Positions 19,016 through 28,311 of a stretch of DNA of 64,000 nucleotides are shown piece by piece. Position 1 is the stretch's first letter. Each line of letters begins with the position of its first letter. The DNA is from Neptunicella sp048268085 (lineage in GTDB: Bacteria > Pseudomonadota > Gammaproteobacteria > Enterobacterales > Alteromonadaceae), in the NCBI RefSeq assembly GCF_048268085.1, contig NZ_JBLWWF010000011.1, positions 62,001 through 126,000 of the forward strand, in the 5' to 3' direction. The position numbers and the translations under genes are program-made. The notes below the pieces were generated by a model. The model was not told the DNA's origin, did not search any database, and saw only the letters and a program-made list of their open reading frames with translations.

Positions 19016-19140
19016 AAGTAATGAATAAAAAACCGTAGTTTATGGATATAAATTCATTTTATCCTGAACCAAAAACTGCTAACTTAGCCGGCTTTGTTGC
19101 GTCACGGTCTATCACCAAATTACAGGACTAGAATAAATTA

Positions 19141-20487
19141 ATGAACACGCTCAATATTGCAAAATTCGGTGGCACCAGTGTGGCAGATTTTGCCGCAATG
19201 CAAAACTGTGCCCGCATCGTTATCGATAACACCAATACCCGGATCGCCGTCGTCAGCGCCTCTGCCGGCGTGACAAACTATTTGGTAGAACTGGCTAACG
19301 ATGATCTGACCGAAGCACAAATTGACATGCTGGTTAAGCAAATTGAAAAAATTGAGTTGGCCATTTTGGAACAGCTCGATAACGCTGCTGAAACTCGAAT
19401 TGAACTGCAATGTTTACTCAGTGAATTATCCGAGTTAGCCCATAACAAAGCCGATTTAGCCAGCGCTGAAGGCAAAGATGCACTGTTATCCATGGGCGAG
19501 CGGATGTCCTCGCTGTTGTTTACCGAAGTATTAAAACAACTAGGTTGCCCAGCAGTAAACTTTGACGCCCGCAGAGTGATTAAAACCGATAGTCAATTTG
19601 GTCAGGGAACGCCCGATATCGAGGCCATTGAGCAGCAAGCACAATTATTGATGGCACCCGCCTTAGCAGAACAAGTACTGGTGACACAGGGCTTTGTGGG
19701 ATCCAATAGCAATAACAAAACCACAACTTTAGGTCGTGGTGGGTCTGACTACACTGCGGCATTACTAGCCGAAGCCTTAAACGCTCAAACTTGCGAGATT
19801 TGGACTGACGTGATTGGTGTGTACACCACCGATCCTCGCATTACCGATAAAGCCCGACCGTTACCTGAATTAAGTTTTGATGAAGCCGCTGAAATGGCAA
19901 CTTTCGGCGCTAAAGTCTTGCACCCGGCCACCATGGTGCCAGCGTTACGTAAGAATATTCGTGTCTTTGTCGGTTCCAGCCGTGAGCCGGAAAAAGGCGG
20001 CACATGGATTGCCAAAGATTGTGGTGACGAACCTTATTATCGAGCCATTACCCGTCGTAAAGATCAAGTTATGGTGACGGTAAAAACCCCCAGCATGTTA
20101 TATGCTCCGGGTTTTCTGTCGCAGGTTTTCGGTATTATTGCCAAGCATAATATTAGTGTCGATCTGGTTACCACATCAGAAATCTCAGTGTCGATGACAA
20201 TCGATAATCCACCTAATTCGGTTCGCAAAAAAATCAACCAGCAAACCATCAACGATCTGCGCCAAATCTGTGAAGTCAATGTGGAAGAAGGCTACGATCT
20301 GGTTACGGTGGTAGGTAATAACATGCACAGCCAAGCGGGGGTATCGAGCCGCATATTTAACGCGTTACAAAATCATAACCTGCGCATGATTTGTTACGGA
20401 GCAAACCCTCATAATATGTCTTTTCTGGTTAATGAAAATAACAGTACTCAAGTCGTGACTGAATTACATCAGGAATTATTTGAATAA
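19141..20487 (+). CDS. lysC: Lysine-sensitive aspartokinase
   Basis: The 448-residue product is a monofunctional aspartate kinase with the N-terminal signature IAKFGGTSVADFAAM (residues 6-20), the substrate loop TLGRGGSDYTAALLAEA (near residue 198) and two C-terminal ACT domains. Its length and order match E. coli LysC (449). It phosphorylates L-aspartate with ATP, the first step towards lysine, threonine and methionine; the ACT domains normally bind lysine for feedback control. There is no fused homoserine dehydrogenase. It is a single-gene unit closed by a long palindrome. Confidence 0.93.
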   Translation: MNTLNIAKFGGTSVADFAAMQNCARIVIDNTNTRIAVVSASAGVTNYLVELANDDLTEAQIDMLVKQIEKIELAILEQLDNAAETRIELQCLLSELSELAHNKADLASAEGKDALLSMGERMSSLLFTEVLKQLGCPAVNFDARRVIKTDSQFGQGTPDIEAIEQQAQLLMAPALAEQVLVTQGFVGSNSNNKTTTLGRGGSDYTAALLAEALNAQTCEIWTDVIGVYTTDPRITDKARPLPELSFDEAAEMATFGAKVLHPATMVPALRKNIRVFVGSSREPEKGGTWIAKDCGDEPYYRAITRRKDQVMVTVKTPSMLYAPGFLSQVFGIIAKHNISVDLVTTSEISVSMTIDNPPNSVRKKINQQTINDLRQICEVNVEEGYDLVTVVGNNMHSQAGVSSRIFNALQNHNLRMICYGANPHNMSFLVNENNSTQVVTELHQELFE

Positions 20488-20495
20488 TCTGATAG

Positions 20496-20523
20496 CAGCC
20501 TCCCCGCTGCAGCGGGGAGGCTG
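20496..20523. terminator. Perfect 28-base palindrome after lysC, probable terminator
   Basis: CAGCCTCCCCGC (20496-20507), TGCA and GCGGGGAGGCTG (20512-20523) make a fully self-complementary 28-mer 8 bases after the lysC stop. It lacks the usual long T-run (ATAGTTAATAG follows), so it may act as a transcript-stabilising or Rho-assisted end. Confidence 0.55.
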
Positions 20524-20762
20524 ATAGTTAATAGCTCGCCAGACGAGATTTTATTAGTCAATCCGCCGTCGCTACCGTTCACCAATAATCATACGTAAGC
20601 ATCTGATTTTAAATAAAATACCGACATTAATTAGCCTTTTTTATTCACCACTTCGCTTAAATAATAAAAACGTCATATCCAACCATTACTTTTATATTCA
20701 AGCAGTTTACAATGCGTTGATTACATTTATCCCTATATGACTGACTAAGGTTATCCATACTT

Positions 20763-22091
20763 ATGAAAAACATATCAATTGGCCTGTTACTTCTTTGCGG
20801 CCTGTTAACCACAGCCTGTGCTACAACTCCTCAAAATACAGTGACTAACACTCAATCCAGCCACGTTCCCAAGAATATTATTTTCCTTATTGGTGATGGA
20901 ATGGGAGTCGAACATACCACTGCATATCGTTATTACACCGATGACCTGACAACAGAAGCAGTCGAAACCACTATTTTTGATCAATTACTGGTGGGCATGG
21001 CATCAACTTATCCTGATGATGACACTGTCGTCACAGACTCAGCCGCATCCGCCACGGCATTGAGCAGCGGTGTAAAATCATACAACGGTGCCATTGGTGT
21101 TGATGCCCATAAAGAACCACTCGCCACCGTATTGGAAAAAGCCAAACAGCTGGGTAAACAAACGGCGATTGTGGTCACATCGCAAATTAATCATGCCACA
21201 CCGGCTGCGTTTATCGCCCATAACGAAAGCCGCCAAAACTACGATCAGATCGCTGATAACTACCTAAGCAACTTAATTAATGACAAACCTATTGTGGATC
21301 TGATGTTTGGCGGTGGAACCAAGTACTTTATTCGCGATGATCGCAATCTGGTTAAGGAATTTGAAGACTACGGTTATCAATATACCGATGATTTACAGCA
21401 ACTGGATAACATCACTGCACTGCCTGCCTTAGGTTTATTTGCTCCGGTAGGATTACCTTTTGCCATCGATAGCGCTCAACCCCATCGATTAGAACCGATG
21501 GCCCAAAAAGCCCTGTCACTTTTGTCACAGCACAATGACAACGGTTTCTTTATGATGATAGAAGGCAGCCAAATTGACTGGTGTTCTCACGCTAACGATG
21601 TTGCCTGTGCAATGGGAGAATTGGACGATTTCGCTGCCACCATAAAGGCCGCCCGAGATTTTGCACAACAACAGGGCGACACCTTGGTTGTTGTTACCGC
21701 CGATCACAGCACAGGGGGGTTAAGTATTGGCGGTTATGGACAGTATCTGTGGAAACGTGACTTGGTCCATCAAATTCATGCCTCTATTGAGACCTTAAGC
21801 AAAGAAATGATCAAAACTAATGATGTCGTGGCCACTTGGAATAAGTACATTGACTTTGCTTTAACCACCGAAGAAAAACAAAAATTACTCAACGCCAGCA
21901 AGCAAAAAGATAAAATGTTACGTGACGCGCTAGTCGAGGTCATCAGCCACCGTACTATCACCGGCTGGACATCTCGCGGTCATACAGCCGGAGATGTACA
22001 AATATTTGCTTATGGCGTTGGGGCCGAAAAATTTGCCGGTCATCTGGATAATACCGACATAGCCAAAGCGATTTTTTCGTTTCTTAAATAA
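20763..22091 (+). CDS. Alkaline phosphatase, lipoprotein-anchored
   Basis: The 442-residue product begins with a lipobox signal (LLLLCGLLTTAC, cysteine near residue 19). It has the alkaline phosphatase motifs IFLIGDGMGVEHTT (first metal ligand Asp), VVTDSAASATALSSG (phosphorylated Ser near residue 94), IEGSQIDWCSHAND and VVTADHSTGG. It hydrolyses phosphate monoesters on the outer face of the cell and is anchored in a membrane by the lipid. I see no clear Pho box upstream. A strong terminator follows. Confidence 0.92.
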   Translation: MKNISIGLLLLCGLLTTACATTPQNTVTNTQSSHVPKNIIFLIGDGMGVEHTTAYRYYTDDLTTEAVETTIFDQLLVGMASTYPDDDTVVTDSAASATALSSGVKSYNGAIGVDAHKEPLATVLEKAKQLGKQTAIVVTSQINHATPAAFIAHNESRQNYDQIADNYLSNLINDKPIVDLMFGGGTKYFIRDDRNLVKEFEDYGYQYTDDLQQLDNITALPALGLFAPVGLPFAIDSAQPHRLEPMAQKALSLLSQHNDNGFFMMIEGSQIDWCSHANDVACAMGELDDFAATIKAARDFAQQQGDTLVVVTADHSTGGLSIGGYGQYLWKRDLVHQIHASIETLSKEMIKTNDVVATWNKYIDFALTTEEKQKLLNASKQKDKMLRDALVEVISHRTITGWTSRGHTAGDVQIFAYGVGAEKFAGHLDNTDIAKAIFSFLK

Positions 22092-22132
22092 GCGGATCCC
22101 GATTAAAAAACGACCGCATAACCGCAACTATC

Positions 22133-22165
22133 AAATCCGATAATCACAGATTATCGGATTTTTTA
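22133..22165 (+). terminator. Intrinsic terminator of the phosphatase gene
   Basis: AAATCCGATAATC (22133-22145) and GATTATCGGATTT (22149-22161) form a 13-bp stem with a three-base loop, followed by TTTT. The next gene is convergent. Confidence 0.9.
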
Positions 22166-22175
22166 TGTGCCGGTA

Positions 22176-23576
22176 TTACATCTCAAGAACGTACCGCTGC
22201 CAATACTTGAGGATCACCATACCCACCACAATACTGCTCACCGGGTAACAGGCATACCACCACAAATTTGGCTTAACGAACCAAAGCATCGCAACTGCAA
22301 CAAAGATATTTATGACTGAAAAAATAACCGATTGATAGCGTAACCAGCTACCCGCTTCCATGGTCATCGTCACGAACAGGGAATAAGCGATTTGTAGCAA
22401 TAGAGATGGCAAAAGCAAAATCACACCGCTTAACAATACAAGTAAACTCAATTTATACCCTGAATAACATAACATCATCAGCATTATTGGTATGGTAAAT
22501 AACAGTATGCTGCGAAGTAGCCTTGTCGCCAGCAGTTTTACCAGACAATTCATATAAGTTTGGCGACTGTTAGCTGAATGAGTTAGCCATAAATAGGCAA
22601 ATTTACTTTTTCTTTTTAGAAACTCTACACTGTTTGCCGAATAAATAGCGATAACGAAAAAGCAAAAGAATATTGCCAGTGGAATGATAACGCCTTCGGG
22701 GTTAGGGTCTTGCGGCAGCATAACGTTAACAAAGCCTAGAATACCGAGCAAAATCAGCAAAAATATGACATAAAATATCCGTTCATCCCGGTCGAGATAA
22801 CATAATTTTTCCAGTGAGGTTTTTCCGGCAATAAAGCGCCCTAGCCTTCGACTTATGCGAGAAAACAACGAGTAACGAGCCAAGCTTCCGGACAAGATGT
22901 TTAAAGGATCATTTTGTCTCCAGCTCAATGGCATTGCATCAGGATTGTATTCCTGTTTAAGCTGGTGGCGACTCAAACAAAGAGTCAGGCATACGATAGT
23001 AAATAGTGCACAACCAAGCAAATAAGCTAACATATAAATCAATTGACTGGACAAATTACCGGCGAAAAATTGCACAGACTGCTCCAGGCCATTTAACCAC
23101 TCAAACAACCCTATGATACCCTGAAAAAAAAGACTGCCACTCATCAGTGTTATTAATACGAACAACGCTCCCCACATCACCGAGATTGTCTTGGCAACAG
23201 GAAACAGATACAAAAGCGTCGCAAGTACATAAAATGCCGCAACCAATACCAGCCAGTGACTTATGCTCACCGCAAACAGCAATGCTACAAGAGTAAACAT
23301 CAGTAAGCTGTAAACGACCGAAACAACAAATTGATAGTAACCGTAATCAGGCAGGACAAAACCAAGATAGTGCCCATAGCAATTAGCCAAATTACGGGCA
23401 TTTCTGGTGGTCACTTCTACGCAAATTAATAAGCTAACCCAGCCAATAATATTGGTGTTGGTGGCACTGCTTGCCGCCGACAATCCCAGATAAAAAAACA
23501 ACGCAGCAAAGGCAAACAGCAACTTATAAGACTGGTTATGCCAATCTCTTTTTACAATGGCAATTAACGGGTGCAT
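22176..23576 (-). CDS. ABC exporter membrane subunit
   Basis: The 466-residue product has about ten to twelve hydrophobic segments with short charged loops and no soluble domain. It resembles the permeases of YtrA-type (GntR-controlled) ABC exporters. It overlaps the ATPase gene by 13 bases, so the two are translationally coupled. The transported substrate is unknown; relatives respond to cell-wall-active compounds. There is no strong match to a named subfamily in my reading. Confidence 0.7.
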   Translation of the reverse strand: MHPLIAIVKRDWHNQSYKLLFAFAALFFYLGLSAASSATNTNIIGWVSLLICVEVTTRNARNLANCYGHYLGFVLPDYGYYQFVVSVVYSLLMFTLVALLFAVSISHWLVLVAAFYVLATLLYLFPVAKTISVMWGALFVLITLMSGSLFFQGIIGLFEWLNGLEQSVQFFAGNLSSQLIYMLAYLLGCALFTIVCLTLCLSRHQLKQEYNPDAMPLSWRQNDPLNILSGSLARYSLFSRISRRLGRFIAGKTSLEKLCYLDRDERIFYVIFLLILLGILGFVNVMLPQDPNPEGVIIPLAIFFCFFVIAIYSANSVEFLKRKSKFAYLWLTHSANSRQTYMNCLVKLLATRLLRSILLFTIPIMLMMLCYSGYKLSLLVLLSGVILLLPSLLLQIAYSLFVTMTMEAGSWLRYQSVIFSVINIFVAVAMLWFVKPNLWWYACYPVSSIVVGMVILKYWQRYVLEM

Positions 23577-24448
23577 GAGTCGATCTCCAGAAAAATATCC
23601 TCCATATTTAGATATTCAACATCGACACTTACTTGCAGCTTTTCAATCAATTGTTGATGGAGCAATTCAGAATAATCAGTAACGCTGAGCAGCGCTTTAT
23701 TGCCTTTTATTTGCTGATTCAGGCACGACAATTCCGATAAACGGTGTGGCAAATTTTCACCGCTGATATGTAAACGCACGACCTTTTCTTTCAGTTCATC
23801 TATTGCCCCTTGAAAAATAACCTTACCGTCTTTTAAAAATGCAACATCCGAGGCGACTCGCTCTATATCCGAAGTAATATGGGTAGAAAAAAGAATGCTG
23901 GTTTGACTATCACTATTCATATCGATTAATTGTTTAATTAACTGACGACGAGCTGAAGGATCCAGAGCCGCTGCTGGCTCATCTAATACCAGTAATGTTG
24001 GCGAATGACTTAACCCACTGATAATTGCGAGGCGCTGACGCTGGCCTTCTGACATCTCACCAATCAGCTGCTTTTCATTGAGTTGCCAATCCACCATTAA
24101 TTGTTTCGCTTTGGCACTGTCCCAATGATTATAAAAAGCCCCGCAATACTCTATTAATTGTTTGGCCGTTAAGCCGTTAAAGCTATCCATCGTTTGCGGC
24201 ACAAAACCCAGCTTCTGTTTATTGTCAGCCGATAATTCCCACGCTGAATTACCCCATAATTGTGCGCTACCACTATCGGCTTGAAGTAAACCTAATGCGG
24301 TTTTTATCAGTGTTGTTTTACCGGAACCATTGTGGCCAATAAGCCCCATGACTTGGCCCGACCGCAAGCTTAAATTAACGCCATCCAGCACGGGAGTGTT
24401 TGAATAAGCCTTAGAAACGTTGGTTAATTGCAATATACTCATATCCAT
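23564..24448 (-). CDS. ABC transporter ATP-binding protein
   Basis: The 294-residue protein has Walker A (LIGHNGSGKTTLIKTALG, near residue 36), the Q-loop (GFVPQTMDSF), the signature (EGQRQRLAIISGL), Walker B (LLVLDEPAAALD) and the H-loop (STHI). It energises export by the adjacent membrane subunit on the inner membrane. The C-terminal 80 residues form the extra domain common in YtrB/CcmA-like subunits. It overlaps the regulator gene by 10 bases and the permease gene by 13, making a tight three-gene operon. Confidence 0.9.
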   Translation of the reverse strand: MDMSILQLTNVSKAYSNTPVLDGVNLSLRSGQVMGLIGHNGSGKTTLIKTALGLLQADSGSAQLWGNSAWELSADNKQKLGFVPQTMDSFNGLTAKQLIEYCGAFYNHWDSAKAKQLMVDWQLNEKQLIGEMSEGQRQRLAIISGLSHSPTLLVLDEPAAALDPSARRQLIKQLIDMNSDSQTSILFSTHITSDIERVASDVAFLKDGKVIFQGAIDELKEKVVRLHISGENLPHRLSELSCLNQQIKGNKALLSVTDYSELLHQQLIEKLQVSVDVEYLNMEDIFLEIDSCTR

Positions 24449-24834
24449 TCCTTTTTAAATTGTTCCTTGAGCCAGTTCAGAACTTGATCTTGGTCAATAT
24501 CAAGTTGCTGACATTGTTTAATCAAATCGTTTACTAACGGATTTAATGCGTTTAAGCGATGTTCTATCGACTGTTTTTGTGTCGATTCCACTACCACCAT
24601 GCCCTTACCGCGAACTCGTTTCAGTGTCCCCTGAGCTTCTAACAACCCATATGCTTTAGAAATGGTCATAGGGTTGACATCTAACTCTGTGGCAAGCTGG
24701 CGTACAGAAGGCAGATAGTCACCGGCCTTAATCTGCTGGCTAGCCGTCATGCGGTTTATTTGCTCCATTAACTGACGATAAATGGGGACACCAGAACTCG
24801 GAGCAAGCTGAAAAATAAACGGAGATAGTGGCAA
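24439..24834 (-). CDS. GntR (YtrA subfamily) transcriptional regulator
   Basis: The N-terminal winged helix is clear (VPIYRQLMEQINRMTASQQI; LPSVRQLATELDVNPMTISKAYGLLEAQG; RVRGKGMVV), followed by a short C-terminal part of about 40 residues with no large ligand domain, which is the YtrA layout. A TTG at 24834 with AAGGA upstream is preferred over the GTG at 24855, which has no ribosome-binding site and abuts the operator; either gives the same core. It should repress its own three-gene ABC operon through the palindrome just upstream. Confidence 0.82.
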   Translation of the reverse strand: MPLSPFIFQLAPSSGVPIYRQLMEQINRMTASQQIKAGDYLPSVRQLATELDVNPMTISKAYGLLEAQGTLKRVRGKGMVVVESTQKQSIEHRLNALNPLVNDLIKQCQQLDIDQDQVLNWLKEQFKKEWI

Positions 24835-24858
24835 ATCACTGTCCTTAATTAACACTAT

Positions 24859-24880
24859 GTGTATTAGTTATATAATACAC
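24859..24880. promoter_or_regulatory. Operator palindrome for the YtrA-type regulator
   Basis: GTGTATTA (24859-24866) and TAATACAC (24873-24880) are perfect inverted arms around GTTATA. YtrA-family operators are GTGTA-N-TACAC-type palindromes, and this one lies directly before the regulator start. Confidence 0.7.
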
Positions 24881-25126
24881 CAATACACATAGCAAATTAT
24901 TTCATCAAGAATATGCCGCTATTTGAACCGGCGGATCACTGGGGTTCGCACCTACGTACTGCGGTTCATGCACAGAAGTCGAATGGTCGAGCGCGAGTAT
25001 TACGCTAGCAGACCGCTTAACTCTGGTTAACACCGCGGCTGTGGACTCAAAATACATGATGCATTACTAAGGCCTCAAGCTCTGGCATACTAGCGTTATT
25101 GTTATTTAATTAAGCATTGGTAAGAC

Positions 25127-25564
25127 ATGAAGCAAACGGCTATAGAATCTCTCAAACTACATAACCAATTATGTTTTGCACTTTATTCGACCTCACTCGC
25201 AATGAGTCGGCTATATAAACCATTGCTTGCTGAATTAGATCTCACCTATCCGCAATACCTGATTATGATGTTGCTATGGGAGCATGATGGCATCACCATA
25301 ACCAATATCAGCAAATTGCTACATCAGGAAAAAGGGGCGCTCAGCCCAGTGATTAAAAGACTCGAAAAACAACAGCTCATTACCCGTCAACGCAATGAGC
25401 ATGACGACAGATTGGTTAACATATATCTAACCCAAGCAGGAATTGCATTGAAAGAGCGTGCTGCCAACATCCCAAATAAAGTCTTATGTTCTACCGGCCT
25501 GGAAGTAAGCGATGCGTTGTCATTAAAAGCTCAACTTGAGCAAGTCAGAAGCCATCTTGATTAA
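25127..25564 (+). CDS. ohrR: OhrR organic peroxide sensor (MarR family)
   Basis: The 145-residue product has the MarR winged helix (NISKLLHQEKGALSPVIKRLEKQQLI; the wing is RQRNEHDDRLVNIYLT). The N-terminal reactive cysteine at residue 16 (HNQLCFALYSTSLAM) followed by LTYPQYLIMMLLWEHDG is the OhrR signature. Oxidation of this cysteine by organic hydroperoxides releases DNA. It is followed by ohr, with a perfect palindrome between the two genes. Confidence 0.9.
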   Translation: MKQTAIESLKLHNQLCFALYSTSLAMSRLYKPLLAELDLTYPQYLIMMLLWEHDGITITNISKLLHQEKGALSPVIKRLEKQQLITRQRNEHDDRLVNIYLTQAGIALKERAANIPNKVLCSTGLEVSDALSLKAQLEQVRSHLD

Positions 25565-25600
25565 AAAATAATTATTTAGCATTATTGGATCTAACAAATA

Positions 25601-25629
25601 GTTATCGCAATAACTATTATTGCGATAAC
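25601..25629. promoter_or_regulatory. Candidate OhrR operator
   Basis: GTTATCGCAATAA (25601-25613) and TTATTGCGATAAC (25617-25629) are perfect 13-base arms around CTA. The site lies 51 bases before the ohr start codon, where an OhrR-repressed promoter is expected. Confidence 0.75.
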
Positions 25630-25680
25630 ATAATCCTTGTAATCAACGATTGATAGTTAACCCTAATACGAGGATAAACC

Positions 25681-26100
25681 ATGCAAGTACTATATAAAGC
25701 AGTAGCAACATCCACCGGGGGCCGAGACGGCCAAGCGATTTCCAGTGACAAAGTGTTAAATGTAAAACTGGCTACCCCAAAAGAATTAGGCGGTGCTGGT
25801 GGTGAAGCCACTAACCCCGAGCAGTTATTTGCTGCCGGTTACTCAGCCTGTTTTATTGGCGCACTAAAATTTGTCGGTGGCGAACAGAAAGTCAGTATCC
25901 CACAAGACACCACTATCAAGGCCGAAGTGGGTATTGGCAAAATAGACGGTGGATTTGGTCTGGATATCGATTTGCACATCAATTTGCCGGGGCTGGAGCA
26001 AAGCGTAGCAGAACAATTATCTGAAAAAGCGCATCAAGTATGCCCCTATTCCAATGCTACTCGCGGTAATATTGATGTGCGATTGCATGTGAGTGTTTAA
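25681..26100 (+). CDS. ohr: Organic hydroperoxide resistance protein Ohr
   Basis: The 139-residue Ohr/OsmC-fold protein has the first catalytic cysteine at residue 57 (FAAGYSACFIGALKFV) and the second in HQVCPYSNAT near residue 121. It reduces organic and fatty-acid hydroperoxides in the cytoplasm using lipoylated proteins as electron donor. ACGAGG lies about 6 bases before ATG. Regulation by the neighbouring OhrR through the palindrome is expected. Confidence 0.95.
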   Translation: MQVLYKAVATSTGGRDGQAISSDKVLNVKLATPKELGGAGGEATNPEQLFAAGYSACFIGALKFVGGEQKVSIPQDTTIKAEVGIGKIDGGFGLDIDLHINLPGLEQSVAEQLSEKAHQVCPYSNATRGNIDVRLHVSV

Positions 26101-26127
26101 TTTAACCCGCTAGTCGTGTTCATTTTC

Positions 26128-26155
26128 TTAAGGCCGCTCACTTTAGCGGCCTTAA
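26128..26155 (+). terminator. Terminator after ohr
   Basis: TTAAGGCCGCT (26128-26138) and AGCGGCCTTAA (26145-26155) are perfect 11-base arms with a six-base loop; only a short A/T tail follows. Confidence 0.6.
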
Positions 26156-26317
26156 TATCAAGTAAGGCCAGTTAATTTGCCAATACAACCTTACTCTTTG
26201 CCTAATTCCCGATAAAACCCAAAAATCTACTGTTAACCGCCAATACATTTGTATATGCTAAAATTTCATTAATGAAAAAAACCTATATTTCAATATGTTA
26301 ATTCAGCACAGTGATTA

Positions 26318-27058
26318 ATGATGCATCTATATCGACGTTTGGCAGTCTTATTTACCATGCTATTGATAAGCAATTCATCCTGTTTTGCTGCTCCGCAAGT
26401 GGTCACCATAGCAGCAGAAAATAGCTGGCCCCCTTATGCCAGAGCAGATGGAGAGGGAATATCCAAACAAATCATTCAAGCTGCCTTTGACGCGGTTGGG
26501 GTTAAAGTGAAATTTGTTGTAGCGCCATACGCCAGAGCACTTCGCTTGACCGAAATGGGCGTTGTACAGGGCTGCTTTAACGTCACCAAACAATTATCCA
26601 CCGAAAAATTATTCCAATTCGGTCGCCATAAATTATTTGAGGCCCCAACATCCTTTTATTTTAATCCTAAACATCCCATGCACTTCACTAGCATTGAAGA
26701 AGCCCCTGATGGAATGAGCATTGCCGGAATTATTGGCTATGAATATGGTAATGCCTACGAGCAACAGCGGCATCGCTTTAAAGAAGTCAGGGTGCCCACA
26801 CAACAACAAATTATTGGTTTGCTGCGCTCAGGTGAAGTCGATGCAGCCATAATGTTTGATAAGGTCGCCAGTTACCATTTGCAGATGTTAGGCTTAGATG
26901 AAAACACTATTTTGAAAGGGCCTCACGGTGAGTCTAGTGATATTTATGTGGCATTCAGCAAACACCAGAATTTTCCAGATATGCAAAACATCATCGAACA
27001 GTTTGATCGGGGGCTGGAATTAACTCAGGCTGCCAGAGCCAGATTACTATCTAACTGA
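26318..27058 (+). CDS. Periplasmic substrate-binding-like protein (SBP_bac_3 family)
   Basis: The 246-residue product has a signal peptide (MLLISNSSCFA, cleavage near residue 25) and a solute-binding fold beginning with VTIAAENSWPPYARADG. The ARALRLTEMG segment and the GYEYGNAYEQ loop fit the polar amino-acid binding class. No permease or ATPase gene is adjacent, so it may be an orphan binding protein or a signalling partner rather than a transporter component. Ligand unknown. ATG 26318 is followed by a second ATG at 26321; the exact start is uncertain. Confidence 0.78.
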   Translation: MMHLYRRLAVLFTMLLISNSSCFAAPQVVTIAAENSWPPYARADGEGISKQIIQAAFDAVGVKVKFVVAPYARALRLTEMGVVQGCFNVTKQLSTEKLFQFGRHKLFEAPTSFYFNPKHPMHFTSIEEAPDGMSIAGIIGYEYGNAYEQQRHRFKEVRVPTQQQIIGLLRSGEVDAAIMFDKVASYHLQMLGLDENTILKGPHGESSDIYVAFSKHQNFPDMQNIIEQFDRGLELTQAARARLLSN

Positions 27059-27181
27059 ATCCCCCATAAAGGGTTAATAACCGCTGCGTTTTATCATATA
27101 ACTTAATCATTGCACTGCACTCTTGATCACCGTAATAACCGCCCCCAAATAATCAATTCATGTTATTAATTGGGAAAAACC

Positions 27182-28234
27182 TTGAATACACTTTTTGATC
27201 CAATCCAGTTGGGGGATTTATCACTACCCAACAGAATCATTATGTCTCCCCTTACCCGTTGTCGCGCAAGTGAAGGGCGAGTTCCTAATGCATTAATGGC
27301 CGAATACTACACCCAACGTGCCAGTGCCGGACTCATTATTAGCGAGGCCACCTCTGTGACGCCAATGGGGGTCGGCTACCCCAATACCCCGGGAATTTGG
27401 TCTGATGATCAGGTTGAAGGCTGGAAAAAAATCACCGATGCCGTACACAAGGCGGGCGGTCGAATTGTATTGCAATTATGGCATGTTGGTCGTATCTCCG
27501 ATCCTGTTTATCTGGACGGTCAGCAACCGGTTGCACCGAGTGCAATTGCGGCCCAAGGCCATGTGAGTCTGGTACGTCCAGAGAAAAATTTTGAAACGCC
27601 ACGGGCATTAAGCGAAACAGAAATTCCCGCTATCGTCGAAGCTTATCGACAAGGTGCCGAAAATGCCAAAAAAGCCGGATTTGATGGAGTTGAAATCCAC
27701 GGTGCCAACGGTTATCTGCTCGACCAGTTTTTACAAACATCCAGCAATCATCGTAAAGACAACTATGGTGGCAGTATCGAAAACCGTGCCCGCCTGATGT
27801 TGGAAGTCACCGATGCTGTGATTTCCGTGTGGGGAGCTGGCCGAGTGGGAATGCATTTATCTCCGCGCGCGGATGCCCATGATATGGGAGATGAAGATTT
27901 AGCAGCGACCTTTGGTTATGTCGCCAAAGAATTAGGTAAACGCAACCTCGCTTTTATCTTCACCCGAGAGCATTTTGACGAACCGGCATTAACACCGGCA
28001 CTGAAACAGGCTTTTGGCGGCAAACTGATTGCCAATGAAAAAATGACCAGTGAACGCGCTGAACAACTACTAGCGGACGGCACTGCCGATGCAATTGCGT
28101 TTGGTAAAGCGTATATTGCCAATCCTGATTTAGCGGAGCGTTTGCGTGTCAACGCCCCACTGAATGAACTCGATGCGTCCACTATGTATGGCTCTGGCCC
28201 GAAAGGTTACACCGATTATCCGGCACTGGCTTAA
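27182..28234 (+). CDS. Old Yellow Enzyme family NADH:flavin oxidoreductase (alkene reductase)
   Basis: The product is an FMN-binding TIM barrel with OYE motifs: LFDPIQLGDLSLPNRIIMSP at the N-terminus, LQLWHVGR, the catalytic-region FDGVEIHGANGYLLDQF, NHRKDNYGGSIENRAR and the FGKAYIANPDLAER end. Such enzymes reduce activated C=C bonds of electrophiles (N-ethylmaleimide reductase class) with NAD(P)H. TTG 27182 puts the start where relatives begin; an in-frame TTG at 27170 is the alternative. There is no in-frame ATG before the conserved core. Confidence 0.88.
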   Translation: MNTLFDPIQLGDLSLPNRIIMSPLTRCRASEGRVPNALMAEYYTQRASAGLIISEATSVTPMGVGYPNTPGIWSDDQVEGWKKITDAVHKAGGRIVLQLWHVGRISDPVYLDGQQPVAPSAIAAQGHVSLVRPEKNFETPRALSETEIPAIVEAYRQGAENAKKAGFDGVEIHGANGYLLDQFLQTSSNHRKDNYGGSIENRARLMLEVTDAVISVWGAGRVGMHLSPRADAHDMGDEDLAATFGYVAKELGKRNLAFIFTREHFDEPALTPALKQAFGGKLIANEKMTSERAEQLLADGTADAIAFGKAYIANPDLAERLRVNAPLNELDASTMYGSGPKGYTDYPALA

Positions 28235-28252
28235 CACTGGTTTGGCCGATCA

Positions 28253-28283
28253 AAAAAGCACCTTAATTTAAGGTGCTTTTTAT
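28253..28283. terminator. Shared terminator between the OYE gene and nspC
   Basis: An A-rich arm ending GCACCTTAA pairs with TTAAGGTGC followed by TTTTT. A-run and T-run on either side make it work in both directions for the convergent genes. Confidence 0.9.
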
Positions 28284-28311
28284 TTATCACAATATCGGTA
28301 ACCAATATTGT

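Noticed and set aside
18895..19140. Possible lysine riboswitch before lysC
   Set aside because: The conserved L-box core and five-helix layout could not be found; only a short inverted repeat is present.
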